A DNA stretch of 64,000 nucleotides from Platanthera guangdongensis. Its lineage: Eukaryota > Streptophyta > Magnoliopsida > Asparagales > Orchidaceae. Positions 23,980-35,587 of the stretch are shown piece by piece (position 1 is the stretch's first letter; every line of letters starts with the position of its first letter). The notes beneath the pieces are model-generated. The model saw only the letters and a list, made by a program, of their open reading frames with translations, had not been told where the DNA came from and made no database searches. A program made the position numbers and the translations under genes. The DNA is taken from contig CM077158.1 in assembly GCA_039583875.1 (NCBI GenBank), positions 125,981,900 through 126,045,899 on the forward strand, written 5' to 3'.

Positions 23980-24530
23980 GTACACGCCCTCCGTCACGGG
24001 CGTGTAGGGGGGGGGGCGTGTCAGTACTATTCATGAAGGCGGCCGACGATTGGACAGGAAAGTTGACTTCGGGCTGAGTTCGAGGATGTCATGCCCCCGG
24101 TCACGGGCGTGACTCTGGGCGTGTCGGGGAGGTAGAACCAGTGCGGGTTGAGTCAAAAGTCTTCGGCAACATCTTGTCGGAAAGGTCATGCCGTAGGTCA
24201 CGGGTGTGACTCTGGGTGTGTAGGTTGGTGTCGACACTCGACAATCGTCGAGCGGAAAGTGTCGAGTTGAAATCGTCGAGCTGAGATTGAGTCACGCCCC
24301 TGGTCACGGGCGTGACGCTGGGCGTGACTGTTGGTGTCGACACTCGACAATCGTCGAGCGGAAAGTGTCGAGAGGAGAGGACACGGGCTTGGGTCACGCC
24401 CCGTATCGGGTGACACGGGCGTGTCGCCAGGCGTGTCAAGCTTTTTACTTCAGAAATCATCCGATTCCACGGGAAATGCAATGTCACGGCCTGGTCACGG
24501 GCGTGACCAAAATGACACGGGCGTGTACTG
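23980..24530. repeat. CACGGGCGTG and TCGACAATCGTCGAGCG cluster in Athila-B U3
   Basis: Alternating units: CACGCCC..GGTCACGGGCGTGAC repeated about eight times, and twice a GTCGACACTCGACAATCGTC block followed by GAGCGGAAAGTGTCGAG. The 5' LTR copy is at about 41735-42275. Confidence 0.9.
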
Positions 24531-24701
24531 CCCAATTTTTGGCAGATTTTGAAATTTTTCTGCAAAATAAAAGAAAAGAAGTTAGTAGTAAATTTTCAAG
24601 AAGAGGAGTATTTTATTGAAAAAAAATAAGTAAAAAGGATGAAAATAAATGAGAAAGACTAAATTAATGTGCACAAAAATACATATATTTACAATTCATC
24701 A

Positions 24702-26629
24702 AATACCCCCATACTTAGGCTTTTGCAATTTCAGAGCAAAAATTTGAGGTGAATCTATAAGGAATAAAAAAAACTCTAAGTTTAGCTACCGCTTAATCAA
24801 TTATAAGAGAGATCGAAATAAATATACGGGGTGTAACAGTTAAGTCCTAAAATTATGTAGATGATTTAAATAGCGCAAAAGTTTTGGCCAAAAGACTTCT
24901 TGATGCAATCAAATAGAAGACAACATTTGTAATGGTTAGATTAACGAAAATAGTTTGGAATTATAAGAACTCTAGCTTATACGAGTGCTACTGGAAATAA
25001 TACAATTTACTAATTATGCTCTCAAAAAGATTTTTGAATTAATTCTAGAATCGTGTAATTGACTAAGGGGGTAGTGGGTTTATGAAGAGGGTTTTGATTT
25101 TTGAGGTGAGGTAATTTTTTCTCGAACCTCCATTTTTTCTTTTGGATTATTAGGAAAACGAAATCTTATTTTCCTAATATGATTTTTGTTTTTCAACTTC
25201 ATAAGAATAAAATTAACCCAATGTATATTTGTATGAGTAATGAATTTTATCCTCTTACTCCATATATAATCTTTTAAAATTATTGGGTGTCTATGTTTAC
25301 GGAACGAAATCTTATTCCCATTGACATAGGATTTTTTAAGGATAGAAAATTTTATCATGCCAAGTAGGTCATGATAAGGTTAGGAGAGAAAGGAAAACTA
25401 GATTTTTAATCCTAAAAAGTTTTGAGAGCAACCTTAATAATTTGTACGTTCCAATGTTTCAGAAAGCTAAAAGTAAGTATAATTGAATTCTATAGTCGTT
25501 ATTTCCTAACATAATATACGTGCTCCTATTAATGAAAAATTAGAAGTAGTGCCTAAAACGAGTTCGCTATTTTTAACAAAGTATAATGAATTCTTTAAAA
25601 CTTAATCCCGGGTATTTAAATTTTTCAATCAATAATTAACAAACGGGTAGTGAACAAAGAATTAATCAAATTCACATATAAATAAACTCAAAACGGAATT
25701 TTTGGATAGCAGAAAAGTTAAGGATGGAATATTTGATTTATTTGTTTCAAAACATTTTTTTTTATTTTTATAGTTTTTATCATCGTTGTTTTGTTTTTCA
25801 TTTATTATCTCTTTTTTTTGTATTTTTGTTTTATTTTACTTAATTTTTTTGAAATTTGTTTTTAAAACTATTATCTTTTTTTGTATTTTTTAAGAGAATT
25901 TTCATTCTATGTACAAAAATATGGGAGAAAAAGAGAGGTTTTTACAAGAATGAGGAAGGGGGAGAGAGAAAAGAGTATGTACAAAAACATATTTACAAAG
26001 TGAAACTAAATCTATTTTTTTTGTTTTGTTATATTTTTTTTTGTTTTTGAGTTTTTAGAAAAAAGAAAGAAAGAGAACAAAAATTTTTTTTGGATTTTTC
26101 ATTTAAATTTTTTTTTCATTTTAAGATGCTTTTTTTTGTTTTTTTGTTTTTATTTTGTTGTTATATGTATTTTTTTGTATTTTTGAAATGCAGAAAAAAT
26201 TGAAGTGCAGAAAGTAAAGCATGAAAATACCCCCATACTTAAGTCCAACATTGTCCCCAATGTTTTAACGTAAGTATGCAGAACAAGAGGGAAGACAATA
26301 TATACAATATATAAAAAGAGGGGGGGGGGGGTAGAAGCTTCCCTGAAACGCGGAGGGGAGGCCGATCAGAAACCCTGCGTTTATTAGAAAAAGCAGCAAA
26401 GATAATAAGGAAAGAGCGAAAAAGATAAGCGAGGGGTGCCTCCAAGGAGCGCTTTGTTTATAGTCGTGTAGCTTGACTATTCTGGCGGGTTTATAATGTG
26501 GAGGAAAGTTATGGTTTTGCTAAAACCGATCACTGGGTCGCCTGCTATATAAGACTTTAACCGATGACCGTTTACCTTAAACGAACCTTTTTCCGGGTGG
26601 GAGACGAGTACGGTTCCATATGGAAAAAC
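24702..26629 (-). other. Athila-B 3' noncoding region with two polypurine tracts
   Basis: About 1.9 kb between integrase and the 3' LTR, AT-rich with long T runs (25740-26220). No gene is supported. A PPT (AAGTATGGGGGTATT on minus, 24702-24716, with a few differences nearby) abuts the LTR. A second near-identical tract (ACTTAAGTATGGGGGTATTT on minus) lies at about 26227-26246, just after the integrase region. Confidence 0.8.
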
Positions 26630-27396
26630 TTATTCAACTAGGAAGGAACCGGACCATCTAGATTTTAGTTTACCCGGAAAAAGCCTAAGTCGTGAATTGT
26701 AAAGAAGGACAAGATCGCCCGGAGAAAATAATTTTTGGGACTTGATTTTTCGATCGTGATATAACTTAGAGCGCTCCTTATAGAATTTATTGCTCTTGTA
26801 AGCGTTTGCACGCCATTCATCAAGCTCGTTTAGTTGCAGTTTTCTATTCTGAGAGGCTCGGTTGGAGTCGAGGTTTAAGAGTTTTAAAGCCCAAAGAGCG
26901 CGATGCTCTAATTCTACGGGTAAATGACACGCTTTACCGTAGACTAACCGGAACGGCGTACAACCAATTGCGGTTTTGTATGCCGTTTGATACGCCCACA
27001 ATGCGTCGTCGAGTTTAACGGACCAATCTTTCCTATTTAGCGAAACGGTTTTTTTTAAAATTCGCTTAATCTCTCGATTTACTACCTCAACTTGGCCACT
27101 TGTTTACGGGTGGTAGGGGTGGCAAGCTTGTGCGTGACTCCGTATTTAGCTAACGTCTTAGCCATAAGAGCGTTACAGAAATGCGTTCCCCTATCACTAA
27201 CAATTGCGCGAGACATGCCGAAGCGAGAAAATAATTTTTTAAGAAATGTAACGACGACTTGCGCATCGTTGGTGGGGAGAGCTTGCGCTTCCGCCCACCT
27301 CGATACGTAGTCCACCGCCACTAAAATATACATATTTTTGAAAGATGGAGGTAGGGGGCCAACAAAATCTATGCCCCACAAATCGAAGACTTCGCA
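26630..27396 (-). pseudogene. int: Athila-B integrase core and C-terminus
   Basis: Catalytic Asp in GIDFVGPL, Asp in VSDRGTHF and Glu in GQVEVVNRE are all present. A single-base loss near 27105 puts the Glu segment in the next frame, and one in-frame TAA falls where relatives have Gln (HPQTSGQ). The C-terminal part is open (27001-26630): [20 protein letters not shown] ... [14 protein letters not shown] at 27397-27399 separates it from the zinc module, in the same frame. Confidence 0.92.
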
Positions 27397-28383
27397 CTAT
27401 AAAAACATGTTTTGGGGCATCTCGTCGCGACGAGAGATGTTAGCCGACCGCTGACAGCTATCGCATGCGCGCACAAAATTATGCGCGTCTTTAAAGAGAG
27501 TGGGCCAAAAGTAGCCCGCCTCTAGCGCCTTCCGAGCGGTCCGGTTGGCTTGATAATGCCCACCGGCTGGACCCTCGTGGCAGTGCTTAAGAATTTGCAA
27601 GCACTCCACACCCGCAATGCATCTTCGGACCGCTTGGTCCGTGCAGATACGAAAAAGAAATTGGTCCTCCCAAAAGAAATTTTTCAAGTCAGAAAAGAAC
27701 TTCTTCTTTTGATGACTTGAAAACTCTTTTGGAAGCACCCGCGCTACTAAGAAATTGGCAAAGTCTGCGAACCAAGGCGAAGATGATGAAGATTTATTAA
27801 TGGCAAGAAGGCATTCCTCGGGGAATCTGTCATTTATTTTAGATTCGACGAGCGCTTCCGCACCCGGATTTTCTAAACGGGAGAGGTGGTCTGCCGCTAG
27901 ATTTTCCGCTCCCCGCTTATCTCGGATCTCCAAATCAAACTCTTGAAGGAGGAGAATCCATCGAAGAAGGCGGGGCTTCACATCATTTTTAGCTAATAAA
28001 TATTTATGCGCGGAGTGATCGGTAAAAACGATAACTTTAGATAGCGTTATATACGAGCGAAACTTATCAAAAGCGAAAACGACGGCTAAGATTTCCTTTT
28101 CCGTTGTCGTGTAATTTACTTCTGCGGAAGTGAGCGTCCTGCTAGCGTAATAAATAGGATGAAAATGTTTTTCTACGCGTTGGCCAAGAACGGCACCTAA
28201 GGCAATATCACTACCGTCGCACATAATTTCGAACGGAAGGGACCAATTAGGAGCCACTAAAATTGGTGAAGTGATAAGTTTTTGTTTTATTAAATTAAAG
28301 GCGGACTCGCATTCGCTACTAAAGATGAAACGTGATTCCTTTTCCTAGAGGTGAGTAAGCGGCTTTGTTATTTTTTAAAAGTC
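27397..28383 (-). pseudogene. pol: Athila-B RNase H and integrase zinc module
   Basis: RNase H residues: Asp in [18 protein letters not shown], Glu in [14 protein letters not shown], Asp in VFTDHSAH; then [12 protein letters not shown]. The integrase HHCC module follows: [12 protein letters not shown] ... [10 protein letters not shown]. Same frame as RT, but several stops between 28257 and 28384 break the RT-RNase H joint. Confidence 0.9.
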
Positions 28384-29874
28384 TTAAATGAAGCGTCGAT
28401 AAAATCCCGCATGGCCTAAGAAACTCCTAATAGATTTTACGTTTGTTGGATGCGGAAATTTTTCTATAATTTCTATCTTGGCCTTATCCACCTCTATCCC
28501 TTTAGACAAAATCATATGGACGAGGACCAAACCTCCTCGAACCATAAAGTTGCATTTTTCCCAATTTAAAACAAGACTTGTGTCCTCGCACCGTTGAAGG
28601 ACACGATCTAAATTATGAAGGCAATCGGGAAAAGAGCGTCCGAAAACTGAAAAGTCATCCATAAAGACTTCCATAATGTCTTCTACTAGCTCGCCAAAGA
28701 TCGCTAGCATACATCTTTGGAATGTAGCTCTCGTATTGCAGAGTCCAAATGGCATTCTTCGATATGCGAAGGTGCCAAACGGGCAAGTAAAAGTTATTTT
28801 ATCTTGATCATCGGGGGAAATGGAGATTTGGAAAAACCCCGATAAACCATCAAGAAAACAATAATATGGATGACCGGATAAACGCTTTAAAATCTGGTCC
28901 AGAAATGGCAGAGGGAAATGGTCCTTGCGGGTGGCATCATTAAGTTTCCTATAATCGATGCACACTCGCCAACCCATAACAGTACGAGTTGGGACGAGCT
29001 CGTTATGCTCATTCGCCACTACGGTAAGACCGCCCTTCTTGGGCACGACATGCATGGGACTAACCCAGGCACTGTCCGAAATAGTGTAGATAATCCCCGC
29101 ATCTAATAACTTAATAATTTTGGCTTTAACGATGTCTTTCATGTTTGGGTTGAGACGACGCTGCGGCTGAATCGTTTTGCGGCAATTATCGTTAAGAAAA
29201 ATCTTATGGGTGCAAAAGGAGGGGCTAATCCCCTTTAAGTCAGAGATTTGCCACGCAATTGCGTGGCGATGTTTAAATAAAACTTCCAATAAATCGGAAG
29301 TCTCCGAATCACTCAAGTCCGAAGAAATGATAACGGGAAGCGTATCGCCTTTTCCCAAAAAAGCGTATTTGAGCGATGCGGGTAATGGTTTGAGGTCTAG
29401 GATGGGCGGTTCTTCTAGGGAGGTTTTAATTCCTATGTCTTTCTTACCAATTAGTTCGAAAGGCAAGTCTAAAGAAGTATCCTCATCGCATTTAAAATTT
29501 CCGAGCGCATAAATATCATCGTTTAAAAATACGGACTCGAAAACGGGAGAAGAACGATCTCCAAAAAAGATATCTAAAGAGTAGCAGAAATCGTCGCTCG
29601 ATGACAAATTGTCCATCGAGGGATTAATAGAGAAAGTAACCTGATCATCGCCTACTCGGAGTAGAAGACTACCATTACTAACATCTATTAGTGCGCGGGA
29701 GGTGACGAGAAAAGGGCGACCGAGTATTATTGGTACCTCGGCATCCTCCTCGATATCTAAGATGACGAAGTCTACCGGGAAGGTAAACTTGTCGACTCGG
29801 ACAAGGACGTCCTCCACAATCCCGATAGGGAACTTAACCAAGCGATCCGCTAATTGGATGCTCATATTCGTAGG
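28384..29874 (-). pseudogene. pol: Athila-B protease C-terminus and reverse transcriptase
   Basis: Open for 493 codons. Starts with the protease end (SIQLADRLVKFPIGIVEDVLV ... VPIILGRPFL), then RT: LLDAGIIYTISDSAWVSPM, VCIDYRKLNDATRKDHFPLPF, catalytic Asp in CFLDGLSGFFQI and active-site loop FMDDFSVFG, ending at SFLGHAGFYRRF. RT domain looks intact. It was continuous with 37360 and above before Copia-B inserted: the two sides join in frame through one copy of CTAGT. Confidence 0.93.
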
Positions 29875-29879
29875 ACTAG
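29875..29879. repeat. Target site duplication ACTAG (left) of Copia-B
   Basis: ACTAG before the left LTR; identical ACTAG at 37355-37359 after the right LTR. Confidence 0.97.
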
Positions 29880-31504
29880 TGTTAAAATTTTCTCAACGTG
29901 GTCAGCAAGATAGCCCAAACGCCAAATTAATATCTTCGGAACTACCCAGTTCGCACGCTGAACCTGCGGAAACCCAAGGACTAGAGGTTGCACCCAACAA
30001 AAACAATGGAAGCACAAGAAGATCTTATAATGCATTCACTTCATTACAATCCGAGGCATACATAGCGAGACATGATTTCGCTAGTATTACAGCTGTAAAC
30101 AGAAAGGAACAAAACACAAGCCGGGCGGACAGCACACCAGTCCGCCGAGACCGCGAGGTCGCCGAGACCGCCGAGACCGCTGAGCTCGCCCAAGCTATGC
30201 TGCAAACCGCCGAATACCACGGAGTCCGCCGAGACCGCGAGGCCGCGCGGACAGACCGTTATTCGCCTCCTGCTGAACCCGAACTGAGGAACTCCCCTAC
30301 CCGCCTGAAGCCGGCGGACAGGTTATTGAAGCTGGGAAAGATGAAACAGAACTGACAAGCCGCAGAGCGACCTCCTGCTGAGTCCGCAGAGACCGCACAC
30401 TTCCAAGCACTGACCGAAGTCACAGCCAAACTCCTGGCTCCTTGAAGTTATCTGCGCGACCTGCACACAGCAAACCGTCAGCCTGAAACAATCCGCACGG
30501 ACTGAAAAACACAGACCGCAGCACTCGCCTAACCCAAATTACTGTTCACTCACGTTACTTCGGTTACTGTAGATGTGCCAGGGGGTCCTATTTATAGGCC
30601 AGGTGAGGAGTGTGGTCACCGCCCATGAGATAGCGACACCGCCCCAGCCCGCGCGAATACAAACGACCGTCCGCTCAGTCCGCGAGGACTTAGCCAGTCA
30701 CCAAGGGAAACCGCCAGGAGCAAGGCAACCAATGACGAACCCTCTCCAGTCCGCCCAAGCTAAGCGGACAAGGCACCAGCCCGCAAAGCTCCAACTGCTT
30801 CAGGACAGCACCCTCTTCAATGGCAGTCCGCACCAACCCGAGGCAGTCCGCAAGACTCACACCCCAATCCGCCACAAGTCCACGACCAAAGGCAAACAGC
30901 AACAGTCCGCCCGGTCACAGCGGACTTGGCGGATACGGCGGACATCATGAACTTGACACCAAGTGTGACCAAGTCCAAAACCATCAAGGGCCAGTGCGAG
31001 CATGGCGGACACAAAGTCCCGTCCGCCAAACACCCTAGCACAGACCGCAACCAGTCCGCGAGCTCCTCGCACTTGTCCAACGCAGTAGCACCAAGCCGGA
31101 CTCCAAACATCAGTCCGCCAACCGGTCTCCACAGCAAGACCTGCTGTAACACCTGAGCTCGACAAGGCCTCAGCCAAGCTCAAGGCCCAATCCGCAACAG
31201 CCCCAACCGCGGACACACCAGTCCGCAAGGCTTCCCGCGAACTCGAACCAACCCGCCAACAGCACAAGCTTGCACCCGCGACCACTGAGCAAAGCACCAG
31301 TCCGCAAGCCTCTCTATCCGCAGATACCAGGCCGCACCAAACCGCGGACACCATGCAACAACCCGCTCAGAACACAGCCGGCTTCCACCAGACTTTTCAC
31401 CAGGCCGCAACCTCAGTCCGCCCAGTCCGCCCAGTCCGCCAAAGCTGTCCGCACAGGCCGCGCGGCCTGTCCCGTCACCCACTTCCACTTCACAAATTTC
31501 AACA
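29880..31504 (-). repeat. Copia-B 3' LTR
   Basis: Plus ends TGTTAAAATTTTC and AAATTTCAACA. GC-rich, saturated with AGTCCGC / GCGGACT and GACCGC units. Minus-strand TATA at 30589-30596. Open frames on both strands here are repeat noise. Confidence 0.97.
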
Positions 31505-34500
31505 CTCCCCCTTGAAGTGAGAAGTGGTGACCAAGCCCAGCAAGCTGCGCAAGCGTTCAAAGGGCCCCTTCGACAGCGGCTTCGTGAAGATGTCAGCAAG
31601 ATTATCTTCACTCCGAACATGCCCGACCAGCAGAGACCCCTCCAACACCTTCTCCCTGATGAAGTGGTGATCAATCTCTATATGCTTGGTCCTGGCGTGA
31701 CACACTGGATTGTTTACCAGTTTGAGAGCACTCTCATTGTCACCCCGGAGTAAAGTAGGCCCTTGCACTTCTTCATGAACATCCTCTATGAGTCTCCTCA
31801 ACCAAACGGCTTCCCGAGCAGCCAAGGCCGAAGCCTTATACTCCGCCTCCGTGGTTGAAACCGACACCGAGTCCTGCTTCTTGCTACACCACGAGATGCT
31901 AGCTGAACCGCAAGTGAACACATAACCTGAAGTAGACCTTCGATCATCCGAATCACCGCCATAGTCAGCATCCGTGTACCCGAGCAATGCAAACTCCGCA
32001 TCCCTTCCATAGAGGAGTCCCATCTCAGAAGTCACCTTGACATACTTCAGAATTCCCTTCGCCGCCACTAGATGAGATTGCCTTGGTTCAGCCATATACC
32101 GACTTACTCGGCCAACAGCATAAGCTATATCCGGCCTTGTAATCGTCAGATAAATCAAGCTCCCAACAAGAGCCCTGAACACCAAGGGATCATTAAGCAC
32201 CCTTCCCTCATCTCGTCGAAGCTTTAGCCCAAGTTCCAGTGGAGTAGAGCACTTCTTCCCTTCGCCCATGCCAAACCGCTTCACAATGCGATCAGCATAC
32301 CCTTTTTGGCTAATGAGAATCCCGCACTCCTTCCTCTCCACTTCCAGACCAAGAAAGTGATGCAACTCTCCCAAGTCTTTCATCTCGAAGCGTATAGCAA
32401 GCTCTCCCCTGAGCCTTGCTACTTCCTCCTCCGAGTTCCCTGTGATGATCATATCATCCACATACAGTAGGACCAAGACTCTTAGCTCTCCCTTCTTCTT
32501 GACGAACAAGCTAGAATCCGAGTTAGAAGCCAGGTATCCACAGAACTGCAGGTACTCTGCAATCTTCCCATACCACGCTCGAGGAGCTTGCTTCAACCCA
32601 TAGAGAGCCTTCCTGAGTTTGCAGACATAGTCCGGATGCTTCTCAGAGACGAAACCAAGCGGCTGATCCATGAAGATGTCCTTGTCAATCTCTCCGTAAA
32701 GAAAGGCATTCTTCACATCGAGTTGCCACAACCTCCATCCCTTGCAAGCAGCCAAGGCGATCACCACTCTTACAGACGTCATCTTCGCAACTGGACTGAA
32801 TGTCTCCTCATAGTCTTCTCCATACTGCTGTGAGAATCCTCTAGCGACCAGGCGAGCCTTGAACCGATCAATGCTCCCATCAGCCTTCTTCTTCAACTTA
32901 TACACCCACTTGCAAGTAACCGGAGTAATGCCATCAACCTTGGGCACAAGGTCCCAGGTTTCATTTTTCTTCAGAGCATCAATCTCTTCCTTCATGGCAC
33001 CTTCCCACTCCTTCACTCCAGTGGCCTCGTTGAAGTTTGCAGGCTCTCGCTCATCCAGAGGACCAGCAAAGAAACAGGAGACAAAGCTCACTGCATTCCC
33101 ATCACAGTACCGAGCCGGTGGCTTAACCACCCTCTTCGATCTCCGAAGACACGGCTCCTTGCTCACGGCTTCCGTTGCTTCTTCAGGCTCCACTCCTACC
33201 TGGGGCAAGCATTGAGCAGTGCTCCCCCTGCTTCCTGAGCCAGAAGGCTCAGCCTCGGAGTTCGAAGCAACAGGAGCTGCAGGTGAAACAACAAGCTCCT
33301 CTTCCAAGCCTTCAGCAGCCTCCACCGGTGCTTCCTCAACCTTGCTACTTCCGGTAGGCTCCACCGAGCCACCTCCATATGACGTCAGCTCGTCAAAGAC
33401 AACGTCTCTTGACACCACGAACTTCTTCGTCACAGGGTCCATGCACTTCCATCCCTTCTTCCGCTCATCATAGCCAACAAAGACAAGTTTCTTTGCCTTC
33501 GCATCCAGCTTTGTCCGTGAAGCATCCGGGACATGCACGTAGCAAGTTGAACCGAACACCCGAAGGTGTCCAACACTCGGCTTCTCCTTCAGCAACAGCT
33601 CAATAGGAGTCTTCATGTTGATAGGGCTGAGTGGCATCCGGTTGATAACATATGCAGCACAAGACATTCCCTCCGCCCAAAAGGACCTCGGGATATCTTT
33701 CGCATGCAGCCAGCATTTGCAGGTTTCCGTCAAATGACGGATCTTCCGCTCCGCTACCCCATTTTGTTGTGGAGTGTGAGCACATGTAAGCTCCCGTTGG
33801 ATCCCGTGCTTCCTGCAGAAGTTAGAAAACTCGGAAGAGACAAACTCTCCCCCGTTATCAGTTCGAAACTTCTTAATCCGCAAGCCAAGCCGGCCTTCTA
33901 CCAACTCCTTGAACTCCACGAACAAACGGAAGGCATCCGACTTCTCCTTTAAGAAGTACACCCAAGTATACCTTGAGTAGTCATCAACCAAGACAAGCAT
34001 GTATTTGCTTCCACCAAGGCTGGCAGTAACAGTTGGTCCCATCAGGTCGCCATGAATACACTCCAATGGTTTCTTGCTCCTTGTTTGAGATTTATCAAAC
34101 GGAAGGCGATGTGCCTTACCGTATTGACAGCCCGCACAAACATGCCCATCACCAAAGGAGGACAACATCGGCAACCCCCTCACCAGACTTCTACTCGCCA
34201 TTGCCTTCAGCTTGTCCATGCCAACATGCCCCAGCCTCTCATGCCAGATAGCCGCACTATCATTGGCCCTCATCCTATCAACATAGGCACTGGTGGAAAG
34301 AACAAACAAGTTCTTCACTCTCCTCCCAACATGAGCAACATCAGCCTTTACCGCTGATACGTTGCGAAGGAACCTCACGTCTGTTGGCCCAAACAGAACG
34401 TGATACCCAGCGTCCACCGCGTTGGTCACCGAGAAGAGGTTCTTCTTCATGCCCGGCACGTGATACACACTCCTTAACGTGAGTGGCCCCTGATCACTAC

Positions 34501-35587
34501 CCAAAGACACGACCCCCTCCTTCTCTACTGCATAAACAGTATTATCAGCAGTGATAATAGCTTCATTACCTGAGTAAGCCTGCATGGAGGTGAACTTCGA
34601 CTTGTCTCCGGTGAGGTGATGACCACACCCGGAGTCGACGATCCACTCGCTGTTGAAGTCCTCAGCAGATAAGGCCCGGACACAAGTGCCCGTCATGAAA
34701 GCTCCTCCCCATTCTGCTTCTTCACTTCGTGAGCAAGCTTCCTCCTTTCCCGCAGCATGCCCAGGCTGCAGTTTGACCTTGCAGTCCCGCTTGAAGTGCC
34801 CTCGCTGATGACACCGGTAGCACTTCAGATTCTTCTTCCAGTCCTTAGGAGCATTGCTCCTCTCCGGCGGATATGAAGTTGAAGTCTCCTTTTCAACAGC
34901 GGCCTGCACCTTCTTCTTCTTCTTCCCTTCCCATCCCTTCTTCTTGCCTGAGAAGAGAGCCTCGCTGCCTTCCTGATTCAGATTCACTCCAGCCATCTGC
35001 CTTGCTAAGCTCTCCTGCGAGGCAAGCAGATTCTCCAGCTCCAGCAACGACGGCTGAGTAGCCCACCCTTGAACAGACGTAACAAAGGCCACATACTCCT
35101 TCCGCAAGCCGCGGAAAATGTGCCTCTTCATCTTTGCCTCAGAGATAGGCTCATCAGGATCCAGTGCCGACAGCTCAGCACACAAGCTCTTCATCTTTAA
35201 GAAGTACCTGGAGATGGAAAGGTCTCCCTGAGTTGCCCTGGCCAACTCATTCTCCAGGAACTGAAGCCGCGCCACATTCTTCCTATTGAACAACTCATCA
35301 ATGGTTGTCCAAATATCAGCAGCCGACTCACACCCAATGATGTGATCAAACAGTTCCGGAGAGACAGCTCTCTTCAGAACGAACTCTGCCTTAGCATTAG
35401 TTCTTCTCCAGAGCCTCACCTGTTCAGCAGTACCGAAAGCAGCAGTAACTTCCTGTCTGTCGTCTCCACCGACAACTTCCCACAGCTCCTCGCCCAGAAG
35501 ATAACTCTTCATGCACGACTTCCACTTTTTATAGTTAGTCGGCGTTAAGAGTTCAATGCCAAGACCTCTTGCTAAGCTTCCTTCCAT
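31499..35587 (-). CDS. gag-pol: Copia-B gag-pol polyprotein, 1362 aa, intact
   Basis: Single open frame from an ATG at 35587; the frame is open 21 codons further up but without an ATG. Domains (residues from this Met): gag 1-250; CCHC knuckle C256-C259-H264-C269 (CYRCHQRGHFKRDC); protease DSG at 318; integrase zinc module H449, H454, C484, C487; catalytic D514, D577, E613 (35 residues between the last two); RT with Asp957 (LDVKNAFLYG) and YVDD 1042-1045; RNase H with TDADY near 1205 and STTEAEY near 1245; LADIFTKPL near 1330. All catalytic residues I checked are present. The last codons run through the PPT, and the Cys-stop codons are the first six bases of the 3' LTR. Gag would form particles in the cytoplasm; pol products copy and integrate the element. 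Confidence 0.97.
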   Translation of the reverse strand: MEGSLARGLGIELLTPTNYKKWKSCMKSYLLGEELWEVVGGDDRQEVTAAFGTAEQVRLWRRTNAKAEFVLKRAVSPELFDHIIGCESAADIWTTIDELFNRKNVARLQFLENELARATQGDLSISRYFLKMKSLCAELSALDPDEPISEAKMKRHIFRGLRKEYVAFVTSVQGWATQPSLLELENLLASQESLARQMAGVNLNQEGSEALFSGKKKGWEGKKKKKVQAAVEKETSTSYPPERSNAPKDWKKNLKCYRCHQRGHFKRDCKVKLQPGHAAGKEEACSRSEEAEWGGAFMTGTCVRALSAEDFNSEWIVDSGCGHHLTGDKSKFTSMQAYSGNEAIITADNTVYAVEKEGVVSLGSDQGPLTLRSVYHVPGMKKNLFSVTNAVDAGYHVLFGPTDVRFLRNVSAVKADVAHVGRRVKNLFVLSTSAYVDRMRANDSAAIWHERLGHVGMDKLKAMASRSLVRGLPMLSSFGDGHVCAGCQYGKAHRLPFDKSQTRSKKPLECIHGDLMGPTVTASLGGSKYMLVLVDDYSRYTWVYFLKEKSDAFRLFVEFKELVEGRLGLRIKKFRTDNGGEFVSSEFSNFCRKHGIQRELTCAHTPQQNGVAERKIRHLTETCKCWLHAKDIPRSFWAEGMSCAAYVINRMPLSPINMKTPIELLLKEKPSVGHLRVFGSTCYVHVPDASRTKLDAKAKKLVFVGYDERKKGWKCMDPVTKKFVVSRDVVFDELTSYGGGSVEPTGSSKVEEAPVEAAEGLEEELVVSPAAPVASNSEAEPSGSGSRGSTAQCLPQVGVEPEEATEAVSKEPCLRRSKRVVKPPARYCDGNAVSFVSCFFAGPLDEREPANFNEATGVKEWEGAMKEEIDALKKNETWDLVPKVDGITPVTCKWVYKLKKKADGSIDRFKARLVARGFSQQYGEDYEETFSPVAKMTSVRVVIALAACKGWRLWQLDVKNAFLYGEIDKDIFMDQPLGFVSEKHPDYVCKLRKALYGLKQAPRAWYGKIAEYLQFCGYLASNSDSSLFVKKKGELRVLVLLYVDDMIITGNSEEEVARLRGELAIRFEMKDLGELHHFLGLEVERKECGILISQKGYADRIVKRFGMGEGKKCSTPLELGLKLRRDEGRVLNDPLVFRALVGSLIYLTITRPDIAYAVGRVSRYMAEPRQSHLVAAKGILKYVKVTSEMGLLYGRDAEFALLGYTDADYGGDSDDRRSTSGYVFTCGSASISWCSKKQDSVSVSTTEAEYKASALAAREAVWLRRLIEDVHEEVQGPTLLRGDNESALKLVNNPVCHARTKHIEIDHHFIREKVLEGSLLVGHVRSEDNLADIFTKPLSKGPFERLRSLLGLVTTSHFKGEC
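31505..31517 (-). other. Copia-B polypurine tract, inside the coding sequence
   Basis: CTTCAAGGGGGAG on minus, abutting the LTR start TGTTGA. It encodes the last residues Phe-Lys-Gly-Glu of the polyprotein. Confidence 0.9.

Larger units (their letters stand above)
21608..24701 (-). repeat. Athila-B 3' LTR
   Basis: Plus-strand ends are (T)ATGCGCCCGCG and AATTCATCA; the G of the terminal TG is lost in this copy. Contains in plus order: an AGTCCTACTC hairpin cluster (22590-22950), three tandem copies of a roughly 60-base CACTCACACACTC unit (about 22990-23160), a minus-strand TATA at 23957-23964 and the CACGGGCGTG cluster at 23980-24530. Confidence 0.95.

Noticed and set aside
30573..31505. Long open frames in the Copia-B LTR on both strands, duplicated at 36453-37355
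   Set aside because: GC-rich reiterated LTR sequence with identical copies in both LTRs; no family features.
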